The notes under the pieces are model-generated. The model saw nothing but the letters and a program-made list of their open reading frames with translations. It was not told the DNA's origin and made no database searches. This document shows positions 34,406 to 42,984 of a DNA stretch of 64,000 nucleotides, one piece after another. This DNA is from Patescibacteria group bacterium (GTDB taxonomy: Bacteria > Patescibacteriota > Patescibacteriia > JAHIZJ01). Each line of letters starts with the position of its first letter. Position 1 is the first letter of the stretch. The stretch lies in NCBI GenBank assembly GCA_041661625.1, contig JBAZUB010000001.1, positions 496,001 through 560,000 of the forward strand, read 5' to 3'. The position numbers were made by a program, and so were the translations under genes.

Positions 34406-36856
34406 ATGACTGAAAATCCCATCGGCACAATTTCACCCCGCCAGATAACGGACGAAATGCAGGAGTCGTATCTCGACTATGCCATGTCCGTGATAGTTTC
34501 GCGCGCCTTGCCGGACGTGCGTGACGGTTTGAAACCGGTCCATCGACGAATCCTCTACGCCATGTGGACGATCGGCTTACGGGCCGGCGCCAAGTTCCGC
34601 AAATCGGCCAATGTGGTCGGTGAGGTGCTGGGCAAATATCACCCGCACGGGGATATGGCCGTCTACGATTCCATGGTCCGCATGGCCCAGGATTTTTCTC
34701 TGCGCTACCCGCTGATCGAGGGCCAGGGCAACTTCGGTTCGATCGACGGTGACAGCGCGGCCGCCCATCGTTATACCGAGGCCCGGCTTGATCGCATTTC
34801 GGACGAGATGCTGGGCAGTATTGAAAAGAACACCGTCAACTTCCTGCCCAACTATGACGGCTCGCAACAAGAGCCCCAGGTGTTGCCATCACGGCTGCCC
34901 AATCTGCTGCTCAATGGCACGATGGGCATTGCCGTCGGCATGGCCACCAGCATTCCGCCGCACCATCTCGGCGAAATCATCGAAGGGACCGTTCACCTAA
35001 TCGACCACCCCAACGCGTCGGTCGAAGACCTGATGCAGTTTATCAAGGGGCCGGACTTTCCGACCGGCGGTCAAATATTTGATATCAATGAAATTTCCCA
35101 GGCCTACGCCACCGGCAAGGGCCGGATTGTGATGCGCGGCAAGTGTGAAATTATCGAAGCCGATTCCGGACGTTTTCAGATTATTGTCAATGAAATACCG
35201 TACCAGGTAAACAAGGCCCATCTTATCGAACATATCGCCCAGCTGGTCAATGATAAAAAGATCGATGGCATTAGAGACCTGCGCGACGAGTCGGACAAAG
35301 ATGGCATCCGGGTGGTGATCGATTTGAAAAAAGACGCCTATCCCAAGAAAGTTCTCAACCGCCTGTATAGCCTGACCGAGCTGCAAACCGCTTTTCACGT
35401 CAACATGCTGGCGTTAATTGATGGCTTGCAGCCGCGCGTGCTCACGCTCAAGATGGTGCTCGAAGAATACATCAAGCACCAGCAGGAAGTGACCCGGCGC
35501 CAGGCTCAATACGATCTGGATCGAGCCAAAGAGCGGGCCCATGTGTTGGAAGGTCTAAAAATCGCCTTGAGCCATCTGGATGCGGTAATCGCGACGATCA
35601 AGAAGTCGAAAGACAAAGATGAAGCGAAAGTAAACCTAATGAAGCGGTTCAAGCTGACCGAGATCCAGAGCGTCGCCATTCTGGAAATGAAGCTGCAGCA
35701 GCTGGCCAACCTGGAACAGCAAAAGATCCTGGACGAATTAAAAGAAAAGCTGGCCATCATCAAAGATTTGCAGGCATTACTAGCTTCTCCTAAACGGATT
35801 CTAAGCGTTATCAAAGCCGACTTGGCGCGTATCAAAGAGAAATACGGCGATGCCCGGCGTACTCAGGTCTTCCCCAACGCCGTCGATAAATTTACTCAGG
35901 AAGACCTGATACCAAACACACCGACTATCGTCATGACAACCCATGACGGATATATCAAGCGGGTGGAGCCGGAGTCTTTCCGCACCCAGGGCCGCGGCGG
36001 CAAAGGTGTTATCGGCCTAACCACCAAAGAACAAGACTTCGTGGAACACTTCTTCAGCACCACCACTCATACCGACCTGCTGTTCTTTACTACTAAGGGC
36101 CGTGTCTTCCAGCTTAAGACTTATGATATTCCGCCGGCCAGCCGTACCGCCAAGGGCCAGGCGATAGTAAACTTCCTGCAGCTGCCGAGCGAGGAAAAAG
36201 TTTCAGTAATTCTGCCGATATCGGAATTGAAGGAATACAAATTCCTGACTATGGTCACCCGCGATGGCGTGATCAAGAAGGTCGACATTACTGACTTTGC
36301 CAAGGTGCGGCGTTCTGGTTTGATCGCCATCAAGCTGCGAGCCGATGACATCCTGCAATGGGTCAAACCCACTACCGGACATGACAATCTGATTCTGGTC
36401 AGCGAACAGGGCCAGTCGATTCACTTCCGGGAAAAAGATATTCGAGCTATGGGTCGCAATGCTTCCGGTGTACGCGGCATCCGGTTAAAGAAGAATGACC
36501 GAGTCTCCGGAATGGACGTAATCTCCGAAGGCAAACCGGGACCGAACGAGCAAATCCTGGTAGTGATGGCTAATGGCTTTGGCAAGCGCACCGGTATCAA
36601 GAACTACAAAGTCCAGGGTCGGGGCGGCAGCGGTATCAAAACCGCCAAAATCACGCCCAAGACCGGCCAGATTTGCGCTGCCTTCATCGTCAATGCCAAA
36701 CTGGAACAAAACGATATTATCATTATGTCCGAGCGTGGACAAGTAATCCGCCTGCCGCTCAAATCGGTCTCCGTGCTCGGCCGCGCCACTCAAGGCGTCC
36801 GTCTGATGCGATTCTCCGAGTCAGCGGATAAGGTGGCGTCGGTGACAATCATATAA
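34406..36856 (+). CDS. gyrA: DNA gyrase subunit A
   Basis: 816 residues. The N-terminal winged-helix/tower part contains YLDYAMSVIVSRALPDVRDGLKPVHRRILYAM and the catalytic tyrosine Y123 in AAHRYTEAR. The C-terminal beta-pinwheel starts near residue 500 and carries a QGRGGKG box, one residue off the canonical QRRGGKG GyrA box, so gyrase rather than topoisomerase IV is favoured. The residue matching E. coli Ser83 is Met84; the Asp87 position is conserved. gyrB is not adjacent. No Shine-Dalgarno sequence. Confidence 0.96.
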   Translation: MTENPIGTISPRQITDEMQESYLDYAMSVIVSRALPDVRDGLKPVHRRILYAMWTIGLRAGAKFRKSANVVGEVLGKYHPHGDMAVYDSMVRMAQDFSLRYPLIEGQGNFGSIDGDSAAAHRYTEARLDRISDEMLGSIEKNTVNFLPNYDGSQQEPQVLPSRLPNLLLNGTMGIAVGMATSIPPHHLGEIIEGTVHLIDHPNASVEDLMQFIKGPDFPTGGQIFDINEISQAYATGKGRIVMRGKCEIIEADSGRFQIIVNEIPYQVNKAHLIEHIAQLVNDKKIDGIRDLRDESDKDGIRVVIDLKKDAYPKKVLNRLYSLTELQTAFHVNMLALIDGLQPRVLTLKMVLEEYIKHQQEVTRRQAQYDLDRAKERAHVLEGLKIALSHLDAVIATIKKSKDKDEAKVNLMKRFKLTEIQSVAILEMKLQQLANLEQQKILDELKEKLAIIKDLQALLASPKRILSVIKADLARIKEKYGDARRTQVFPNAVDKFTQEDLIPNTPTIVMTTHDGYIKRVEPESFRTQGRGGKGVIGLTTKEQDFVEHFFSTTTHTDLLFFTTKGRVFQLKTYDIPPASRTAKGQAIVNFLQLPSEEKVSVILPISELKEYKFLTMVTRDGVIKKVDITDFAKVRRSGLIAIKLRADDILQWVKPTTGHDNLILVSEQGQSIHFREKDIRAMGRNASGVRGIRLKKNDRVSGMDVISEGKPGPNEQILVVMANGFGKRTGIKNYKVQGRGGSGIKTAKITPKTGQICAAFIVNAKLEQNDIIIMSERGQVIRLPLKSVSVLGRATQGVRLMRFSESADKVASVTII

Positions 36857-36870
36857 CACACCAATTTATT

Positions 36871-36900
36871 CGTAGGCGACCAAGCGATTGGTCGCCTACG
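36871..36900. repeat. CGTAGGCG palindrome after gyrA
   Basis: CGTAGGCGACCAA/TTGGTCGCCTACG perfect 13-bp arms around GCGA. A GC-rich hairpin ending in TTTT follows at about 36912-36939 and may terminate gyrA. Confidence 0.75.
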
Positions 36901-37025
36901 GAACAGATAATAGCCTCCGGAGGACGGGGGCTGTTTTGGTATATGACTTCAATTCGAAACTTTTAAAAGTTTCTAAATACCGAAAATGAAGCCACGGCGT
37001 GGTCCGTATACAATACCAAAAGAAA

Positions 37026-37047
37026 ACTCGAACTGTTACGTCCGAGT
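37026..37047 (-). terminator. Terminator of the 37601 unit
   Basis: ACTCG/CGAGT stem on the minus strand, then TTTTCTTTTGG. Confidence 0.55.
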
Positions 37048-37058
37048 CTGATTGTCTG

Positions 37059-37601
37059 TCACCGCCCAACATCTTCCGTTGTGAGCGGCCACACCGTTTC
37101 GATGTTCCGGAACAGATCCGTCAGCATGCCACCCAGCCGTTCTCGAATGACCCGGATACCATCATCGTCCGGTTGATGATTTGCGGTCAGAGCCCAGAGG
37201 TACCCTCGCAGTTCAAGCATGGCCGCGATGACCTTAGGATGCCGTGGAGCAACTTCCAACACACCACTTTTAGCCCGGACGCAGGCAACGGTTTGGCGCT
37301 GAACGCTGTACTGTTCACACAATCCAGCCTTGTCCCATGATTGGACAAGCCTAGTTAGGTCCTCATTCCGCCAAAGTTTGCCAACGGTGTGTTCTAGATG
37401 GGAACCTTGGCCACCTAAGTGCTCGCCGAAAATGAACACAACCCACGGCTGGTCACCCGCGTTCCACCGTGTGACCACCTCAACTAACCTTGATGGTTCC
37501 CATGTTCCAGCTTCGAGTTGACTTGGGTTCCAAACAACTCGGAAAAGTAGCCTTTTTTCGGTGAACTCCGCTAGCCAGTCAACAAACCCTTCAGGAATCA
37601 T
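37059..37601 (-). CDS. Orphan protein of unknown function
   Basis: 180 residues from the ATG at 37601, 5 nt after GGAGG; the ATG directly before it (37604) is too close to the ribosome site. Mixed alpha/beta composition with Trp-rich segments (NPSQLEAGTWEPSRLVEVVTRWNAGDQPWVVFIFG). No family is recognised. Stand-alone unit convergent with gyrA. Confidence 0.6.
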   Translation of the reverse strand: MIPEGFVDWLAEFTEKRLLFRVVWNPSQLEAGTWEPSRLVEVVTRWNAGDQPWVVFIFGEHLGGQGSHLEHTVGKLWRNEDLTRLVQSWDKAGLCEQYSVQRQTVACVRAKSGVLEVAPRHPKVIAAMLELRGYLWALTANHQPDDDGIRVIRERLGGMLTDLFRNIETVWPLTTEDVGR

Positions 37602-37688
37602 CATGCCCTCCAGTCGCCTAGGTAAAAACCGTCGGCTATGGTTGTTGGATCGGGCTTCCGGTTTGGAAACCGTCAAAGAACCAACCGA

Positions 37689-37717
37689 ACCTTAATATCA
37701 ATTGGAAATTGTGTCAA
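37689..37717 (-). promoter_or_regulatory. Promoter of the 37601 unit
   Basis: TTGACA, 17 bp, TAAGGT on the minus strand. Confidence 0.7.
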
Positions 37718-37735
37718 ACTTCAGAACCTTCAATT

Positions 37736-37783
37736 CGTAGGCGGGCCCCGTACCAGACTCGGTACGGGGTTTGCCCGCCTACG
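37736..37783. repeat. CGTAGGCG-family palindrome
   Basis: Long imperfect inverted repeat: CGTAGGCGGGC...CCCGTACC against GGTACGGGG...GCCCGCCTACG. Confidence 0.75.
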
Positions 37784-37806
37784 TTGTATTGATACTAAAT
37801 AAAAAC

Positions 37807-37830
37807 GACTCGGATGATCTCATCCGAGTC
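37807..37830 (-). terminator. Terminator of the 38276 unit
   Basis: GACTCGGATGA/TCATCCGAGTC around 2 nt on the minus strand, then GTTTTTATT. The stop codon touches the stem. Confidence 0.85.
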
Positions 37831-38276
37831 TAGGTTAGTGGTGGTGGCAGCTCCCAGTCGCCACCCGATGCCGTCACTTGAATTGGTTTCTCGCCCAGCC
37901 AGACGCGGCACAACGTCAGGACAACTTCAGGGCACGGCGTTGGCGTGGTAGCGAAGAATCCTCCCAACGGCGCGTATGAGCCCCCCGCCCCGTAACGCAG
38001 TATGACGCGAGCAAAGAGATAGTGGCCGGGGCTTCCGATGAAACGGGCGTTGAGCCCGGCCAGTAGCACAAAATGCTGTACCGAGTCCGGATCGAAACCC
38101 TCTTTCCGAGCCGCCGCGATAATCGCACTGCCCACTGAGACCGCGTTGACCAAGCCCGGGACGCCATCATAGACCGGTGGATAGCAGTAAACGATTGAGT
38201 CGTCTTCGAGCACGACATAATATGGTCGGCGGCCTTGGCAAAGAGGACAGGTAATGGGCTTCAATTCAAGTGGCAT
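37830..38276 (-). CDS. Orphan protein with N-terminal CxxC
   Basis: 148 residues; GAGGAG lies 8 nt before the ATG. CPLC (residues 10-13) is a single CxxC, possibly half of a metal site. The middle is hydrophobic but not clearly membrane-spanning (SVQHFVLLAGLNARFIGSPGHYLFARVILRYG). No family is recognised. Stand-alone unit. Confidence 0.6.
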   Translation of the reverse strand: MPLELKPITCPLCQGRRPYYVVLEDDSIVYCYPPVYDGVPGLVNAVSVGSAIIAAARKEGFDPDSVQHFVLLAGLNARFIGSPGHYLFARVILRYGAGGSYAPLGGFFATTPTPCPEVVLTLCRVWLGEKPIQVTASGGDWELPPPLT

Positions 38277-38361
38277 CTTTTAGCTCCTCGTTGAAAAAGG
38301 GCAGAAATCGGATCATCTCTGGTTTAGAGATTGTTTTGCTTTGGCCATTTGAGTTACCCAG

Positions 38362-38389
38362 ACTCTAGCATTTTTATCACTACTGTCAA
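38362..38389 (-). promoter_or_regulatory. Promoter of the 38276 unit
   Basis: TTGACA, 16 bp, TAGAGT on the minus strand. Confidence 0.65.
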
Positions 38390-38397
38390 CCCAGTAC

Positions 38398-38456
38398 CGT
38401 AGGCGAGGATGCCTGCCCGCCGAAGCCCTGGCGTAGGTGGGGCCAACCTCGCCTAA
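38398..38456. repeat. CGTAGGCG-family palindrome with nested hairpin
   Basis: TAGGCGAGG/CCTCGCCTA outer arms enclose GCCTGCCCGCCGAAG...GGCGTAGGTGGGGC. Part of the inside resembles the insert ends in the tRNA-Ile copy at 61373. Confidence 0.6.
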
Positions 38457-38477
38457 GTCCAGGGTGTACACCAGCCC

Positions 38478-38506
38478 TTGCCAAAATACCAAATATTAGT
38501 TATGAT
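38478..38506 (+). promoter_or_regulatory. Promoter of rpmF-nusB
   Basis: TTGCCA, 17 bp, TATGAT; rpmF starts 15 nt past the -10 box. Confidence 0.65.
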
Positions 38507-38520
38507 TCTCTCGAACACAT

Positions 38521-38748
38521 ATGGGATTACCTGGGAAAAAACTACCGAAGTCCGCAAAAGGTCCGAGACTGGCGCGCTTGAAACAAATCGCAGCCAATCT
38601 GACGTCCTGCCCAAAATGCAAGAAACCGATTCGGCCGCATCAGTCCTGCCGTTTCTGCGGTTATTATAAAGGGCGCGAAGTTGTTGCCGTGAAATTCAAA
38701 GCCGGCAAATCGAAAGCCAAAGCGGAAACAAAGAACGCTAAATCATAA
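38521..38748 (+). CDS. rpmF: Ribosomal protein bL32
   Basis: 75 residues. The KLPKSAKGPRLARLKQ stretch is followed by a zinc ribbon CPKC...CRFCGYY, the known CxxC/CxxC form of L32, and a Lys-rich tail. It is part of the large ribosomal subunit. Very short leader, no Shine-Dalgarno sequence. nusB follows 13 nt later, so the two are co-transcribed. Confidence 0.93.
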   Translation: MGLPGKKLPKSAKGPRLARLKQIAANLTSCPKCKKPIRPHQSCRFCGYYKGREVVAVKFKAGKSKAKAETKNAKS

Positions 38749-38761
38749 ACTGTTTCACGGC

Positions 38762-39220
38762 ATGTCGAACCGACACCTTGGTCGAACCATTGCGATGCAG
38801 ACACTGTACGAATGGGACTTCAACGGCCAAAAACAGTCCGATTTAACGCAGGCGGCGCGGTCGAACGTGGAAAAGTTCGCGCCCGGTTTTGATGACAGCG
38901 AGTTTACCGTTCAATTGATCACCGGCATTCAGAAGCACTTAGATGGCATCAACGGCATCATCGTCAAATACGCGCCCGAATGGCCGCTGCCGCAAATCAC
39001 CGTGGTAGATCGGAATATACTCCGGATCGGAGTTTTTGAATTACTATACTCGCCCGACATTCCGCCCAAAGTGGCGATCAATGAGGCGATTGAGTTAGCT
39101 AAGACTTTTGGTGGCGAATCATCGGGCAAGTTCGTTAATGGCGTACTGGGCGCTATCTTCAAGGATCTCGAAGCCAAGAAAATCACCCCCCAAGTTCCAA
39201 AATCAGCAGTTTCAAGATAG
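38762..39220 (+). CDS. nusB: Transcription antitermination factor NusB
   Basis: 152 residues, all-helical NusB fold: RTIAMQTLYEWDF at the N-terminus, then VDRNILRIGVFELLY, PPKVAINEAIELAKTFGGESSGKFVNGVLGAI. With NusE (S10) it binds boxA RNA in rRNA leaders and prevents premature termination. It lies directly after rpmF. Confidence 0.93.
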   Translation: MSNRHLGRTIAMQTLYEWDFNGQKQSDLTQAARSNVEKFAPGFDDSEFTVQLITGIQKHLDGINGIIVKYAPEWPLPQITVVDRNILRIGVFELLYSPDIPPKVAINEAIELAKTFGGESSGKFVNGVLGAIFKDLEAKKITPQVPKSAVSR

Positions 39221-39341
39221 TTCCTGAGTTTCTATTGGTTAATTATTATTTGTTACTTATTAATTCTTAAATCCTGGCCGGCGCAGGAAACACGGTATCA
39301 AACTTGATACCAGGTTCCCTACTCTGGTCCGCGGAGGACAC

Positions 39342-40037
39342 ATGAAAGATCTTGCCCGACTCGAAGAACGTTTAGGCGTCAAGTTTAAGAATCAGGATTT
39401 ACTCACTCAGAGCCTGGTGCATCGTTCCTATCTCAATGAACATCCGGAATTCCGGCTCGGTCACAATGAGCGCTTGGAATTTTTAGGTGACGCAGTGCTC
39501 GAATTGGCTGTAACGCGCTATCTTTATGAGCAGTACCCGGCCCAAACCGAGGGCGAACTGACCAATTGGCGCGCCAGCTTGGTGAATAGCGATAAACTAG
39601 CCGAGTGCGCCGAAGAGCTGAATATCAACGATTTTCTTTATTTAAGCCGAGGCGAATCAAAAGACTCACAATCCAAGGCGCGCCGCTACATTCTCGCCAA
39701 TGCCTACGAAGCTATCATTGGCGCGATCTATCTGGATCAGGGCTTTGAGGGCGCCGAAAGTTTCTTGCATCGCGAGCTGCTGCCCAAGCTGGCCAACATC
39801 CTGGCCAATCAACTTTACTTGGATCCGAAAAGCCGGTTTCAGGAACGCAGCCAGGAAGTGGTTGGCGTCACGCCCCGTTACCAGGTAATTGCCGAGTCGG
39901 GCCCTGATCATGACAAGAGATTCGAAGTGGGGGTTTTCCTCAATGATGAGCGGGTCGCTACTGGCATTGGCGCTTCGAAGCAGGAAGCCGAAGAAGCAGC
40001 CGCCCGCAAAGGCCTCGAAGTAAAAAGCTGGCTGTAA
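39342..40037 (+). CDS. rnc: Ribonuclease III
   Basis: 231 residues: endonuclease domain (about 1-150) with the signature NERLEFLGDAVLELAVTRYLYE and the second acidic cluster NAYEAIIGAIYLDQG, then a double-stranded-RNA-binding domain (about 158-228, ending GASKQEAEEAAARKGLE). It processes rRNA precursors and cleaves dsRNA. Unlike many resident genes, it has GGAGG 4 nt before its ATG. Confidence 0.96.
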   Translation: MKDLARLEERLGVKFKNQDLLTQSLVHRSYLNEHPEFRLGHNERLEFLGDAVLELAVTRYLYEQYPAQTEGELTNWRASLVNSDKLAECAEELNINDFLYLSRGESKDSQSKARRYILANAYEAIIGAIYLDQGFEGAESFLHRELLPKLANILANQLYLDPKSRFQERSQEVVGVTPRYQVIAESGPDHDKRFEVGVFLNDERVATGIGASKQEAEEAAARKGLEVKSWL

Positions 40038-40103
40038 TCTTTTCCTCCGGAGAATTACCTTAATTTTACCTTTTAAATTTTGAATTATTAATTTTTCTTG
40101 ACT

Positions 40104-40592
40104 ATGAGCGCGCTTGATCTCGTTCTCATTACCATGACTACTTTCCTGATGATTGTCGGCTTTTTAGGTACTCTTGTGCCAACGCTGCCGGGATTGCCGT
40201 TGCTCTGGGGCGTGGTCATGATTTATGGCATCACTACTAAGTTTGAAGAAATCGATAAGAATTTTATGATTCTGACGACGTTGCTGGTGGGATTGATTAT
40301 TCTGCTTGATTTGATTGCCAGCCTACGTGGCACTCAAAAAATTAAGGCGAGCTTTTGGGGTGCGGCTGGAGCGATAATCGGCGGTGTGGTTGGGGCCAGT
40401 TTTCATTCATTAGCCACGCTGGTTATTATGCCGATTGTCGGCGCCGTCATCGCCGAACTGCTAACCGGCCGTGACGCGATTTATAAAGTCGAAACGCAGA
40501 ACTATCATTTTATCGGCTTTGTCGGGGGTACAATAGTAAGAGTAGCCGTAGGCGTGACCTTGATTGCCATGTTTCTGTCGAAGGTGCTGTAG
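40104..40592 (+). CDS. DUF456 membrane protein
   Basis: 162 residues from the ATG at 40104 (TTG at 40098 possible). About four to five hydrophobic segments with Gly-rich helices; GTLVPTLPGLPLLWGVVMIYG near the N-terminus and GAAGAIIGGVVGA in the middle match DUF456 proteins. Function unknown. It follows rnc by about 66 nt and may share its transcript. Confidence 0.8.
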   Translation: MSALDLVLITMTTFLMIVGFLGTLVPTLPGLPLLWGVVMIYGITTKFEEIDKNFMILTTLLVGLIILLDLIASLRGTQKIKASFWGAAGAIIGGVVGASFHSLATLVIMPIVGAVIAELLTGRDAIYKVETQNYHFIGFVGGTIVRVAVGVTLIAMFLSKVL

Positions 40593-40621
40593 GTCTTTTA
40601 TCACGATTCGAGTCTGACCTA

Positions 40622-40650
40622 TTGACAAAATGACAAAAATTTGGTAGCGT
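40622..40650 (+). promoter_or_regulatory. Promoter of the 40759-41451 unit
   Basis: TTGACA, 17 bp, TAGCGT. Confidence 0.65.
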
Positions 40651-40758
40651 TGGGTTAGACATCAAGCGATGAGGCAATAACCGTTTCCATAATAAGCGCA
40701 CCTTCCAAGTAGGTCAGTGTGATACGTTCGTTGCCAACCTAGAGAAAGGGGCGAATCC

Positions 40759-41352
40759 ATGAACAATAGAGCGTTGGTAATTCTAGCGGTACTGTTCAGC
40801 CAGTTCTGGGCGTTCAACCCGGCAATGTCAGCTGACACCGAGTCGTCGGCATCAGCCGATACCGATAAATGCTTCGTCAAGCCATCCGACATTGACAAGG
40901 CCTGCATCACCAGAGGTTGGTGTATCCAGGCGGAAAACTTCGCCTTTCGGATTCTCCCGAAGGAGGACATGTCGGTCCAGTTTCTTCAATATCTGCAAAC
41001 AACACCGGGCAGCCCGAATTTGGAGTTTGTTATCAAGCAGGTGATGGAAAACCCGAATACGCGAACGTTCTCATGTTCAATCCGGCCGTTACCCGCGGTT
41101 CACGCCATTAACTTCAAATGGAACATCGGGTTAGTTCTCAAATCCGGTGATCGAGTGTGGGCGACAAGCTGGATATACCTGACTAACGGAATCTTTTCCG
41201 CCCACGAGCCATTCGGGTTACAGTTTGTTCCCGGTGTACAAGGCATGAGTGACTCCGGCTGCTCGTTTGAATTATTTTGCGTTTTTCCCAACCAGACTGA
41301 ATCTGGGAAAGAATGGCGCAACGGCCAAGTTTCCGGCCTCGTCATCGAGTGA
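40759..41352 (+). CDS. Secreted orphan protein with several cysteines
   Basis: 197 residues, signal peptide about 1-24 (ending AMSA/D). The mature part has six or more Cys (DKCFVKP, KACITRGWCIQ, FSCSIRP, GCSFELFC), which may form disulfides outside the cell. A GAAAGGGG site precedes the ATG. No family is recognised. It is followed after 98 nt by a second secreted gene with no terminator between them. Confidence 0.6.
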   Translation: MNNRALVILAVLFSQFWAFNPAMSADTESSASADTDKCFVKPSDIDKACITRGWCIQAENFAFRILPKEDMSVQFLQYLQTTPGSPNLEFVIKQVMENPNTRTFSCSIRPLPAVHAINFKWNIGLVLKSGDRVWATSWIYLTNGIFSAHEPFGLQFVPGVQGMSDSGCSFELFCVFPNQTESGKEWRNGQVSGLVIE

Positions 41353-41367
41353 CATGGGCCAAGAGTG

Positions 41368-41438
41368 TCCGTGGCATAAACGCAGCGAAGGTAACCTTAG
41401 TTGCCACGGAGGAATGGCGGCCATTGGGATAGCCGCCA
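41368..41438 (+). promoter_or_regulatory. Two strong hairpins between the secreted genes
   Basis: TCCGTGGCA/TGCCACGGA (41368-41376, 41402-41410) encloses AAGGTAACCTT. TGGCGGC/GCCGCCA (41415-41421, 41432-41438) ends directly before AAAGGAGG. There is no U tract, so an RNA-stability or translation element is more likely than a terminator. Confidence 0.5.
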
Positions 41439-41450
41439 AAGGAGGTTCTC

Positions 41451-41744
41451 ATGAGACGGCTTCTGGTTCCCCTGTTCGCGCTGGTTCTGTTGGTCACGCC
41501 CATGGTCATACCGACCGTCCAGGTCACGACCGATCAGAACAACGCGACGATCATGACCGCCGGCAACGTCAACACGGCGACGGCACCGACGGACATCGGG
41601 ACAACGATCCATCTGGCGAACATCGAGATCACATTCGCACAGGGTGGAAACGCGCAAGCCTGGAACTTGATCTACGAGCTCTGCAGGGCCGGGGTGCCTG
41701 GCATGTGCGAGCTCTACCAGGACGGTCAGGGTATCCTCTGGTAG
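41451..41744 (+). CDS. Small secreted orphan protein
   Basis: 97 residues: signal peptide about 1-22 (MRRLLVPLFALVLLVTPMVI), a Thr/Asn/Ala-rich stretch, then a C-terminal part with two Cys (YELCRAGVPGMCELYQDG). AAAGGAGG precedes the ATG. Likely co-transcribed with 40759. No family is recognised. Confidence 0.55.
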   Translation: MRRLLVPLFALVLLVTPMVIPTVQVTTDQNNATIMTAGNVNTATAPTDIGTTIHLANIEITFAQGGNAQAWNLIYELCRAGVPGMCELYQDGQGILW

Positions 41745-41779
41745 ATCGACGGTTCCGGGGTTCCTGATCTGGTACTCGG

Positions 41780-41828
41780 GCATCGTATTTCAATCGCAAG
41801 GGCGGATGAAGCACGATGCTCTTTTTTT
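41780..41828 (+). terminator. Terminator of the 40759-41451 unit
   Basis: GCATCGT/ACGATGC stem with a long inner region, then CTTTTTTTATT. Confidence 0.8.
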
Positions 41829-41880
41829 ATTATTATATCGCTTTAGCCTGACTGCTTATTTTACAAAAGTTGGCCCGCTC

Positions 41881-42075
41881 TTGACATTGTATACAGGTAG
41901 TACTAAGGTGGAATCAAATTGAATATGTGAGGCGATGAGCTATTGTCTGAATCTGGTCGCTTTCCCTATATAATTGCTAGTCTAAAGGCTTTTATGGAGG
42001 GGCGGACAATAGGGAGCTAGTAGCGAAACCGACACGATTCCACTCGATCATCAGCCTCAATTCGTTGAGGTTTTT
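41881..42075 (+). ncRNA. Short transcription unit of about 160 nt, possible small RNA
   Basis: A promoter (TTGACA 41881-41886, 17 bp, TAAGGT 41904-41909) is followed by a perfect terminator CCTCAA-TTCG-TTGAGG-TTTTT (42055-42075). Only a 12-codon ORF (MSYCLNLVAFPI, from an ATG near 41935) lies between. The product could be a small RNA, a peptide, or an attenuated leader of the 42278 operon. Confidence 0.5.
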
Positions 42076-42277
42076 GTGTAATATTAGGCATTTTCTCAAG
42101 CATCCTAGTCTTATCCGAATACAAACCTCGGGTGAGACGGGGTGCTGGAGGGAAACCCGACAGCACCTTGACAACCTGTTTGACAAACATCCAAGTGATA
42201 GTAAAGTTCTGCACAACTGCCGATGGGAATACATCTCAGCGGCCATCCGGTCCGTCCTGATCGAAGGAGGTCTTGTC

Positions 42278-42979
42278 ATGCGACTCATCGGAACACTCAT
42301 CATCCTCACCGTGCTCATCACGAGCGTGGCGGGGGCACAGACGGAGCAGGTCTGGATCAAGGGGAACCCTATTCCCCCAGACACTACTGCTGCGACGCCC
42401 TATACGTGGGCCATCGTCGGTGATACCCTGTCGGTGAACGGCTACGTGGCGGCTATCGCACCACCGACGCCGCCGACTCGACGGCCCGACACACCGACTG
42501 GCAATCTGAGCCAGGAGGCATACGATGCCATGTTCGTAGCCAAGGCTACGGACAAAACCAACTACGCCATCGCGCGAGCCGGGTGTGAAGTGTTTGGAGC
42601 GAGTGATCTAGTGGCCAAGGCCGAGATCATCGACGAAATCACGATCCTGGTAACTTGGGCTGACCAGCCCGACCGCCCGGAGTACGTTCGCATACCGACC
42701 CAGGAAAAAGCCGGCAAGCGTTCCGGGCCAGCACGGCTTCAAGACATCAAGACCGCCTACGAATACGACCTAGCACGCGGTAAGTACCTGCTCATCTACT
42801 CGTCTTCCAGTTTTGCTTCCGTCGGATCAGCCGACTGGCCAGCCTGGAAGGCGGAGATTGAGCGGGCGCGCGCCGGATTCGACAAGCGCACCTGGAATGG
42901 CCACCTGATCGATCCGATGTCGGCGATGCTCTTCCGAAACCCGGCGACCCTGTCCAAGGTTCGCCGCGTGGCGGGCTGA
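42278..42979 (+). CDS. Secreted orphan protein preceding the large protease-like gene
   Basis: 233 residues: signal peptide about 1-20 (ending AGA/Q), a Pro/Thr-rich linker (about 60-75), then an alpha/beta domain with FVAKATDKTNYAIARAGCEVFG and ITILVTWADQPDRPEYVRIP. GAAGGAGG precedes the ATG. The next gene starts 5 nt after the stop, so the two secreted proteins are made together. No family is recognised. The 5' leader carries a GGTGCT/AGCACC hairpin near 42138. Confidence 0.6.
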   Translation: MRLIGTLIILTVLITSVAGAQTEQVWIKGNPIPPDTTAATPYTWAIVGDTLSVNGYVAAIAPPTPPTRRPDTPTGNLSQEAYDAMFVAKATDKTNYAIARAGCEVFGASDLVAKAEIIDEITILVTWADQPDRPEYVRIPTQEKAGKRSGPARLQDIKTAYEYDLARGKYLLIYSSSSFASVGSADWPAWKAEIERARAGFDKRTWNGHLIDPMSAMLFRNPATLSKVRRVAG

Positions 42980-42984
42980 CCGCT

